Shown here piece by piece: positions 57,459 to 64,000 of a stretch of 64,000 nt of DNA (positions are counted from its first letter, which is position 1; each line of letters starts with the position of its first letter). Source of the DNA: CAWGMT01 sp963823675 (GTDB taxonomy: Bacteria; Planctomycetota; Planctomycetia; Isosphaerales; Isosphaeraceae); contig CAWGMT010000012.1 in assembly GCA_963823675.1 (NCBI GenBank), positions 1,977,825 through 2,041,824 on the forward strand, written 5' to 3'. The notes below the pieces were generated by a model that ran no database searches, was not told where the DNA came from, and saw only the letters and a list, made by a program, of their open reading frames with translations. Made by a program: the position numbers and the translations under genes.

Positions 57459-58436
57459 TGCGGGCGACGTGGCGAGAACAAGGCCTGACAAAGAGTAACC
57501 CCTACTCGTCAGATTGGGCGCGGGTATTCCAACGCTTTAGCGCAGCCTTTCTAGGGGAACCCAGACACCCATTCTCTGGAGGGGACGGAAACCGGGACGC
57601 GATTGAATGGCACGGTGATAGCGCCTAAGCCGCTTTCAGCAAACGCTTTCGTGCCTCCTTGCGTGAGCAATTAAGCAGATCGTATTGTTTCGGCCGTCGC
57701 TTCTTCGCCCGCGGTTCTACCCGCCCGGGTCGATCGCCGATGAACCCAGGTTCCCTTATCGACCAAGTCTGGCGATTTGCAGCGCAACACATCCAACTGC
57801 ATCACAGTTTTGATCGACCTCACCGCAACGCTGTCACCTGTTTGTTACCAGGGCAGACAATTCGGCAGGTCGGGATTAGACGAAAATCTCTCGTACCGAA
57901 AATGGTACTTGAACCCACACCCTCTTGCGATGACCGGATTTTGAGTCCGGCGCGTCTGCAATCTGCTCTGACGTTGGGCTGATGTTGGATTGACGTAGAT
58001 TTCAGGGATTTCGCAGGGGTTTACGATAACCCCCGCTGTGCTTCGCATTGTAGTCGCGTTGGGCTGACATGGGCAACATGTGCAGAAGAATTGCAGAATA
58101 GCGGGCCACATCGATGCCGGTCACCCCGCGGCAGGCGCGGAAGAATCAATGCGGCTAAGCCCGGTCGAAGATCGTCGCAAGCTGGATCCATCACGCGAAG
58201 GAGTGCCCGAGGGTTTCTCACCGGGAAACTACCTTCTCCTTGTCAACTACACGGGCGGCCTCTTCCGTGACGGCAAATCCACCGAGCCACCGACATTCCT
58301 CAGACAACTTTCCACCCATCACCCGAGTGGAACGTTTAATTCCGGTGACCTTACTTTGCTGAGATGGCTGCCGTAAGTATAAAGGACGGGCGGATCTTCT
58401 CCCAATTCGAATCGTCGGTCTGAAGAGGTCGGTGCC
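57459..58436. other. Stretch holding att-like copy C
   Basis: Nearly a kilobase with only copy C (57894-58110) recognisable. The 57460-57890 part and 58111-58436 show no gene. Confidence 0.55.
57894..58110 (-). repeat. Att-like copy C: degenerate 3' half of tRNA-Leu(CAA) plus integrase-tail sequence
   Basis: 57931-57950 repeats the anticodon arm, and the left side keeps the variable arm TCATCGCAAGAGG and T-arm with changes (tggtacttgaaccca). To the right, 57951-58110 is more diverged than in A, B and D, but its minus-strand reading ends HVSPTRLQCEAQR at the stop 58021, matching VSPMRPQCE of copies A and D. This shared peptide in a diverged copy suggests the tail once coded for protein. Confidence 0.65.
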
Positions 58437-61400
58437 ATGTCGTCGAATGTGAATGTCGATCGGAATTTGCTCTTTGCGGTGATCGCGCTTCAAGATGACT
58501 TGATCGACCAGAGGCAGTTCGCCGACGTCTGTGCCGGCTGGGCCACGCATCTCGACCGGCCACTGGCTGATCTCTTGATCGAACGGAAATGGATCACCGA
58601 CACGGACCGGAGCGACGTTGAACGGAAACTCGAGCGCAAGCTCAAGAAAAACCACGGCGACGTGCGTGCAACCTTCGGAGCAGTGGCCGAGATTCAAGCG
58701 CGTGAGGTGCTGCAAGCGATCGAGAACCAGGAGGTTCGCCGTTCGATCCATGCGCTGCCACCGGCCCGCGGGCACGTCTTGGTGGAGACATTCGTGCCGG
58801 CGCCGCCTCAGCGCGACCCGCTACGATATACAATCACGCGATTGCACGCAGAAGGGGGCCTGGGCAGGATCTGGATCGCCCACGATAGCGATCTTAACCG
58901 CGATGTCGCGCTCAAGGAGATCAAATCGTCGAGAGTCTCCGATTCCGAATCCTGGCACAGGTTCTTGAAGGAAGCGCAGATCACCGGCCAGCTCGAGCAT
59001 CCCAACATCGTGCCGGTGTACGAGCTGGCGCGAAGAAAGGAAGACGATCAACCGTTCTACACGATGCGGTTTCTGCGCGGGCAGACCTTGGGCATTGCGA
59101 TTGGCGAATTCCATCGTCGCCGCGGCGGCAAGCCCGCTCATCGTCTCGAGCTCCAGCGCCAGTTGCTGGAACCGTTCGTCAAGGTCTGTGAGGCGGTGGC
59201 GTATGCCCACTCGCGCTGGGTCATCCATCGCGATCTCAAGCCCGAAAACGTGGTGCTGGGCGCTTATGGCGAAGTGGTCGTGCTCGACTGGGGTCTGGCC
59301 AAGGTGGTGGGGCAGACGGATCAGACGGGAACCGACCCGCGAGAGCCGCGGATCTCGCTCTCCGCCGAGGCCGAGACCAAGGAGACGGTCGGCCAGGCCG
59401 GCACGCCCGCCTACATGGCGCCCGAACAGGCCGCCGCCAACAACGACTTGATCGGTACGCGGACCGATGTCTACGGCCTGGGTGCGATTCTCTTCGAGAT
59501 CCTGACCGGCCAGCCTCCGGTGACCGGCACGTCGGTGCTCGACGTCTTCAGCAAGATCCAGGCCGGTCACTTGCCCAAAGCGCGTGAGATCGAGCCCACG
59601 GCTCCGCGCGTGCTCGAGGCCGTTTGCGGCAAGGCGATGGCACTCGAACCCGGAAATCGTTATCCCCGCGCGGACGATCTTGCCGAGGACGTGCGCCGAT
59701 GGATTGTGGATGAGCCGGTCTCGGTCCATCGCGATCCAATGGCCGTTCGAGCCATGCGCTGGGGCCGGCGTCACCGCACGCTGGCGACAGCGCGGCGGCC
59801 CTCGTCGCGACCGCAGTGATCGCCCTGTCCGTGGGTCTGGTGCTCACCGATTCCCTGCGGAAGATCGCCCGAAACAATGCCACCCGTGCCATGCACAACT
59901 TACGCCTTGCCCAGGATGCAGCCGACGGATTACTGGGAGAGGTCGCCGAAGTCGATCTGGCTGATATCCCTCAAATGGAGCCGGTGCGGCAGCGGCTGCT
60001 CGAGAAGGCGCGAGATCGCTACCAGCAATTCATGGTCGAGGAGCGAGACGATCCGCTGGTTCGGTGGGGGGCCGTGCGGGCACAGGTGCGTCTGGGTGAT
60101 ATCGAGGCGCTCCAGGGAGATGCGCCCAGGGCTGAAGCGTCGTATCGTGCCGCCGGGCAAGAGCTCGAGAATCTTGCGAAGCAGGATGTGTCGAACTGTG
60201 GGAATCCGCCGTGACCTGGCTCGCGACCTCCATGGGCTGGGCGTGCTGCTCAAGGACGCGAATCGCTTTCAGGAAGGCGAAGCCAAACTTCGCGAGGCGA
60301 TAAGGCTGCGAGAAGATATCCTCAGGCTGCCGGACGTAACAGCGGATGACAAGAGGCCCTGGCGGATAGCCGCTACCAGTTCGCGGCGCTCCTGGCTCGC
60401 CGGGGCGGTGACGATATGGAGGCCTATCGCTCCTATCTCCTGGCAGTTGCTCTTCAACAGTCGCTCGTGAAGATTTTGGCGATCGCCCGGATTACCAGAC
60501 CAAATTGGTTCGATATCGGAACAACCTCGCGGTCCTGCTGCGAACGATGGGCAGCGTGTCGCAAGCGGAAGCAATGCTTTGCGCGACGCTCGACTCGTGA
60601 GCACGCCGCTGAAGGCCCGACCCACTTCCTGGCCCACGATGGCAATTTGCTCGTGTGTCCACCAGTCTCGGCTCGCTGCTTGCTCAACGGGCGGACTGAT
60701 GAGGCGGCAACGCATCTCGGCCGTGCGCAGGGGCTGCTTCGCAAACTGGCGAGGGAGTTTCCCCTGGTCCCGCAGTATCCGCTCGAGCTCGCCTCGGTCG
60801 AGTACAACCTCGGCTATCTCGCAATGCAGACGAAGCATCCCGACCAGGCGGTCGCTTCCTACCGGGAATCGGTGCGACTTCTCGAGGAGCTCAAGCGTCG
60901 TTTTCCAGCATCGCCCGCCTACCGCATGAAACTGGCGGTCTCGCAGCTTGCTCTGGGCCAGACGCTTGCCGCGACCAAGCCAGCCGACGCCGAAGACGCG
61001 GTCCGGAAGTCGCTGAAAGAGCAGTCGACTCTCCTCGCCGAATACCCCGATGTCTGGGAGTACCAGGTCGCCGTCGGCCGTGGGCATTACCAGCTCGGCT
61101 TGATTCTCATTGCATCGAAGCCGGCCGAGAAGACGGTTCTGGAGGCTGAAAAGGCCAGGGACCCTCTCAATGTGGCGCTCAAGGCCAGGCCAGGCTCGGA
61201 GCTTGTCAAGGGATACCTGCTCGATAATCAGGTGCTGCTGGGCCAGGCCTTGATCCGCGCAGGCCGCCTGCCGGAGGCGATGGCCACGGCCGAGCAACTT
61301 CCCGCACTCGTTCCCCGGAATCCAAACGCCTGCGTACACGCTGCCGGTCTTCTTATCGCTTGTGCACGTGCCGCCGCCGACACCGATGACGGTCGAAAAC

Positions 61401-61702
61401 TGACTGAAGAGGCGCTCGTTCGAGCCGTGGGAGTCATTCGCAATGCAATCCAAGCCAAAGTGATCCAGTCGAAGGCCACGCTCGACAGCAAAGATCTTGC
61501 CCCTCTTCGCGAAAGAGACGACTTCAAGGGGCTGGGGAAGCTCGCTGCGCGATGCACAGCCTGCATCTTGAGCTGCATTACATCTCGTGCAAACGCGGAG
61601 TCGGATTCAGACGAAACTCGCCGATCCGCTGCTCGTGAACTAGGCTGCAATGAAGCGGTTAGCTCACCAGGGCATCCAGGGCCCGACGTTGTGATGGCGT
61701 GA
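58437..61702 (+). CDS. Ser/Thr protein kinase with TPR-like repeats (frameshifted)
   Basis: From ATG 58437, MSSNVNVDRNLLFAVIALQD starts the helical N-terminal domain shared with the WD40 kinase at 18240. Kinase domain: HAEGGLGRIWIAHDSDLNRD, VALKEIKSS, VIHRDLKPENVVLGAYGE, VVVLDWGLAKVVG, TPAYMAPEQAAANNDLIGTR; catalytic Lys, HRD and DWG are intact. A membrane helix follows in another frame (ATAVIALSVGLVL), then TPR-like helices (LASVEYNLGYLAMQTKHPDQ, AVASYRESVRLLEELKRRFP). At least four frame changes lie between 59790 and 60600, and the end is uncertain: family proteins stop soon after DLAPLRERDDFKGL (about 61530). It is in the third tRNA-Leu-bounded cassette. Confidence 0.82.
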
Positions 61703-61737
61703 GGCCCTCTTTTGTTTTCTCCGCCGGTTGACGACCA

Positions 61738-61761
61738 TATAGTGAACTTATATACACTATA
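61738..61761. promoter_or_regulatory. Palindrome in an AT-rich promoter region
   Basis: TATAGTG (61738-61744) and CACTATA (61755-61761) form a perfect 7-bp inverted repeat with a 10-bp spacer, ending three bases before the ATG at 61765. The block tatagtgaacttatatacac is the most AT-rich in the surrounding kilobase. It looks like an operator overlapping a -10 element, and the very short leader suggests leaderless or repressor-controlled expression. Confidence 0.5.
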
Positions 61762-61764
61762 GGG

Positions 61765-62049
61765 ATGAGGATACTCAGCCGAAGGCAAGCACAGGCGACC
61801 CGCGACCGCATCCGGCCCATGATGGAGTTTTTGTACCGCTGTCGTCGTCGAATGGAGCAACTTGGGTTCGACCGCAACGGCGCGATCTACCGCTCGATCG
61901 ACAAAGCCTATTCGGCATTGCTGGAGCTGAACGCGGAGTTGTTCTGCCAGGCCCACGGATTCCCGGCCGCGAAGCCGCCACCAGAACCGCCAAGAGTCAA
62001 TCGGGCGAAGGATCGGGCTCAAGAATCACCCGACCGTCCGGATGATTGA
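61765..62049 (+). CDS. Small helical hypothetical protein
   Basis: 94 residues from ATG 61765: MRILSRRQAQATRDRIRPMM, then RCRRRMEQLGFDRNGAIYRS, IDKAYSALLELNAELFCQAH. The pattern 'L..R..R.G......Y..V..AY.A...L.....' is one I associate with small proteins in planctomycete accessory islands, function unknown. The C-terminus is Pro/Arg rich and overlaps the opposite-strand gene (61997-62217) tail to tail, so the true end may be upstream. The start overlaps a palindromic operator-like site. Confidence 0.5.
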   Translation: MRILSRRQAQATRDRIRPMMEFLYRCRRRMEQLGFDRNGAIYRSIDKAYSALLELNAELFCQAHGFPAAKPPPEPPRVNRAKDRAQESPDRPDD

Positions 62050-62217
62050 TCGCAACGCCCCAGCGTCGAGACCCGTGGCCGGAGGGGACCCCGGGTTGGC
62101 AGCAATCTCATCCACGTCAAACTTGCCCGGCTCGCTCGCTCGGATCGCGGGCTCGATCGCCTCGACCTGGTCAGCGTCAATGACGGGCTCTTGACAGATG
62201 CGGCTGACGCGATACAT
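61997..62217 (-). CDS. Small conserved-type hypothetical protein (frameshifted)
   Basis: From ATG 62217, MYRVSRICQEPVIDADQVEA, then IEPAIRASEPGKFDVDEIAA in one frame; one base change of frame near 62085 gives PSGHGSRRWGVAINHPDGRV, then ILEPDPSPD and a TGA at 61997. The rejoined sequence reads as one domain with the end SGH.SRRWGVAI..PDG.V, which I remember as the typical end of small planctomycete proteins of this length. The frame change is thus likely an error. About 73 residues, function unknown. Confidence 0.55.
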
Positions 62218-62319
62218 CGGGATTCGCCTTGACGAGAATACAGCCGCCGCCGGTCAAAGCGAATCGTTGAACGGCGCCGCAACCGCAGTGGCCGTCTCCC
62301 CAATACGAAGGAGAAACCG

Positions 62320-62627
62320 TTGCCTGTCGGAGTACGGCCGAGGGGGTCGAGGTGCTGGCCGTCGGTCCGGAGGAGGTCCGCCGCTTCTACCAGGAGACGC
62401 CGCCCGAGAATCGGCAAGGCGTGATGATCCAGCACCCGTGAGGCGTCGGTGTGGACCTGACAGAGTTCGTGTTCCCCTGCTACTTCATCGGCGACCCGGA
62501 CCGTCTCCCGCCGACGCGAGCGCGGAATCTCCTGGGACTGACTGGTGTGATCAACCAGATCGCCCTCACTTTCGACGGCAGGTCGTCCGTGCGCTCGCCG
62601 CACGGCGTGTTGGTCGTGGAGAAGTGA
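62320..62627 (+). pseudogene. Small broken gene with in-frame TGA
   Basis: A frame reads EGVEVLAVGPEEVRRFYQET, then PPENRQGVMIQHP, a TGA at 62439-62441, and continues in the same frame VDLTEFVFPCYFIGDPDRLP, ARNLLGLTGVINQIALTFDG and SSVRSPHGVLVVEK to a TGA at 62625. A start is likely at TTG 62320 behind GAAGGAG, with one frame change near 62335. Coding character continues past the first TGA, so this is a stop mutation or sequencing error. No family recognised. Confidence 0.35.
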
Positions 62628-63062
62628 TCACAGCCAGATCCGAGGGTTGATTGAGCGCCGAAGATGCGACCTGAACCCACGCGCACTTCACCGGGACCGG
62701 ATTTTGAGTCCGGTACGTCTGCCATCGCCGTCGCATTGGAAACAGGTTGCGGTGTTGCTTAGAGTCTAGGAATCCAAGGCTAGCACGTCGCTACCTTCGT
62801 GCTTTCGCATTGTGGCCGCATGGGACTGACGTTGCCAATACTGTTCCCAATTTGTTCCCAATCAGGCCACGTTCCCGCAGAGCGAGTCGGGCTCAAGGGT
62901 TGGGTAAGCCTTCGGTTTCGAGGCCGCCGTCGGCTTCGTCGACGCGCACTGCGCCGTCAACCGGTTCGTCTTTCGGACCGGAAGAGCGGCGGGACGTCAT
63001 GTTCGGGACGGTGTAGACGTCGCGATTCGAAGTTCCCCTGATCCCGGGTAACGACGACGACT
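62628..63062. other. Stretch holding att-like copy D
   Basis: Copy D lies at 62655-62861. The rest to 63062 shows no gene. Confidence 0.55.
62655..62861 (-). repeat. Att-like copy D: strongly degenerate tRNA-Leu 3' half plus integrase-tail sequence
   Basis: 62696-62714 is the same 19-base anticodon arm. The T-arm side (cgccgaagatgcgacctgaacccacgcg) has decayed. 62715-62861 aligns base for base with 54507-54653; its minus-strand reading WEQIGNSIGNVSPMRPQCES stops at 62780. Differences between A and D in the coding part are few. Confidence 0.7.
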
Positions 63063-63482
63063 TCAGTGACGCGGTGGCTGAACGCCAGGAAAAAGCCCGG
63101 CTCGGATCAGTAGCCGGCGCACCTCGACGCGCTCGGGAGCGTTCATGACCAGGACATCGATCGTCGTTCGTCCGATGGCGGTTCGGCCTGTCAGCACCGG
63201 GCCAACCCAGGCGAAATGCTCTTCCCAAATATCCTGGCGGGGGTGGAACAGTCGCGTCAACAACCCTGTGTCGGGGTCGAGGCCGCCGATATTCGGCCCC
63301 TTGTGGAGGTTGTCATTCAGGCAGGACAACGCCAAGTTTTCGGCGACCGTAGGCCCGTGGTGTTGCTCGGCAATGACGTGGTCGATCTGGAAGGGCAGAA
63401 CGTCGAGCGATTGCGGCAGCCGACAGTATTCGCAGGCGCTTTCGGCGCGGTCCCAAACCAAACGTTTGAGCGCCTCGTTCAT
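63063..63482 (-). CDS. HNH endonuclease
   Basis: 139 residues from ATG 63482 (MNEALKRLVWDRAESACEYC). HNH motif: CEYCRLPQSLDVLPFQIDHV (Cys pair and the DH), IAEQHHGPTVAENLALSCLN (N), DNLHKGPNIGGLDP (the third part, N.HKG). The order C-E-Y-C ... IDHVIAEQHGG ... N.A.SC..CN..KGPNI matches a common stand-alone HNH group in cyanobacteria and planctomycetes. The later half (DTGLLTRLFHPRQDIWEEHF) is also typical. Metal-dependent nicking or cutting of DNA is expected. It follows the 88-residue protein by 25 bp. Fourth tRNA-Leu-bounded cassette. Confidence 0.88.
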   Translation of the reverse strand: MNEALKRLVWDRAESACEYCRLPQSLDVLPFQIDHVIAEQHHGPTVAENLALSCLNDNLHKGPNIGGLDPDTGLLTRLFHPRQDIWEEHFAWVGPVLTGRTAIGRTTIDVLVMNAPERVEVRRLLIRAGLFPGVQPPRH

Positions 63483-63507
63483 CGCGTCAGGAGGCAGGGA
63501 AAGAGGG

Positions 63508-63774
63508 CTAGGCCAAAGCGCAGCGAGCCTTGGCGTGGATCAAATTGAGGAAGTTGCCGACGCGCACGTAACGCTCCAAGAGCGCGCGTTCGGACGGCGC
63601 GATGGTGCCCTCGCGGTTCTTCTCCGCCAGTTCGTTCATGCGTGCGACCGCGGCAGGATTGAACCGAAATCCGAGCAGCGCCCGCGCAGCCTCAGGCGAC
63701 AACCCGGCGGTGTCGGATTGAATGACCTGCTCAAGGATTTCGCTTTCTGTCTCAAGAGTGGCTGTATCGCTCAT
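63508..63774 (-). CDS. Small protein paired with HNH endonuclease
   Basis: 88 residues from ATG 63774: MSDTATLETESEILEQVIQS, then GLSPEAARALLGFRFNPAAV, ARMNELAEKNREGTIAPSER, ALLERYVRVGNFLNLIHAKA. The 'D......LSPEAAR.LL...F......RM..L..K...G.L...E...L..Y..V...L..L...A' pattern is a widespread acidic helical family that often precedes HNH, PIN or similar genes and may be an antitoxin-like or regulatory partner. Together with the nuclease it forms a two-gene operon in its cassette. Confidence 0.75.
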   Translation of the reverse strand: MSDTATLETESEILEQVIQSDTAGLSPEAARALLGFRFNPAAVARMNELAEKNREGTIAPSERALLERYVRVGNFLNLIHAKARCALA

Positions 63775-63942
63775 GGCATCAGTATACCGCGGAGCGGGAA
63801 CCAACGACAAGCGCGTGATTGAGCGTCCTCGAAACTGAAAATGGTTGACGAAGCTCCCCCCCATCGACGTGATCGTTGGGGGTCGGTCGGGCCGCTTGGA
63901 GCGCCCGCGAAGCTCCACGCCGCCGACTACCGGCCATTCAAT

Positions 63943-64000
63943 TACCGAAGGTGGGACTTGAACCCACACGGGTGTTACCCCACCGGATTTTGAGTCCGGT
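63943..64000 (-). tRNA. tRNA-Leu(CAA), 3' portion; 5' half lies beyond the window
   Basis: The minus strand from the window end reads anticodon stem-loop CCGGACTCAAAATCCGG (anticodon CAA), a variable arm GTGGGGTAACACCCG, a perfect T-arm GTGGGTTCAAGTCCCAC, then CTTCGGT and A; CCA is not encoded. All helices are intact, in contrast to copies C and D, so this is either the functional gene or the youngest att copy. The missing 5' half (acceptor and D-arm) decides which. Confidence 0.7.

Noticed and set aside
62439..62441. Selenocysteine at the in-frame TGA
   Set aside because: No SECIS-like hairpin is evident after it, and base errors are common in this window.

Overview
The window looks like a chromosomal piece of a high-GC planctomycete, probably an Isosphaeraceae/Gemmataceae relative. 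The basis is gene content, not a database search: two large Ser/Thr protein kinases with a shared lineage-type N-terminal domain (one with WD40 repeats, one with TPR-like repeats), a PEP-CTERM secreted protein, several Gfo/Idh/MocA oxidoreductases and xylose-isomerase-like TIM barrels, a membrane protein beginning NPYQPP, and many small interspersed repeats. Many conserved genes (rpsA, a primary-type sigma factor, rsmG, a RuBisCO-like protein) are broken by single-base frameshifts. Since such genes cannot all be dead, much of this is probably indel error in the assembly; coordinates of those genes span the reconstructed whole.

Layout. 0-3.5 kb (minus): DUF2203 protein, PolX, uronate-isomerase-like enzyme. 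3.5-6.4 kb: a frameshifted IS4/Tn5-type transposase between inverted copies of a repetitive intergenic sequence. 6.4-9.6 kb: NYN/OST-HTH protein and a primase/helicase-like ATPase. 9.6-15.6 kb: accessory and repeat-rich, with a GxxExxY remnant, a VOC protein, a heparin-lyase-like lipoprotein, debris of an AAA ATPase and a DUF1998-type helicase, a 215-bp direct repeat, a 26-bp-arm inverted repeat and a tandem block of about 220-bp units. 15.6-22.2 kb: membrane protein pair, VOC protein, 1315-residue WD40 kinase.

22.4-34.4 kb is a carbohydrate block: two large secreted glycosidase-like proteins facing away from each other, an exported-type MocA oxidoreductase, and a minus-strand run RuBisCO-like protein > MocA oxidoreductase > TIM-barrel isomerase > alpha/beta hydrolase > ribulose-phosphate-3-epimerase-like protein, which reads as a catabolic operon for an unusual sugar or sugar acid. 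35-52.4 kb is mostly housekeeping: PEP-CTERM protein, sigma-70, ribosomal protein S1, lipoprotein, sugar isomerase, acyltransferase-like membrane protein, APC permease, type 4-like uracil-DNA glycosylase, HEAT protein, MoaB/MogA, an RsmG protein apparently fused to a SPOUT rRNA methyltransferase, Uma2 protein, and an aminoglycoside-phosphotransferase-like/ATP-binding protein.

52.4-64 kb is a genomic island. From 54.4 kb to the end, five copies of the same tRNA-Leu(CAA) anticodon arm lie in one orientation; four keep a recognisable T-arm side, and four are followed by a conserved tail that looks like the C-terminus of a lost tyrosine integrase (motif VSPxRxQCE). They cut the region into four cassettes of about 1.3-4.7 kb carrying a PIN-domain protein with an unknown partner, a one-helix membrane protein, a kinase with small genes, and an HNH endonuclease with a small partner. 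Serial integration of small elements at one tRNA gene is the simplest reading and is the most interesting feature here.
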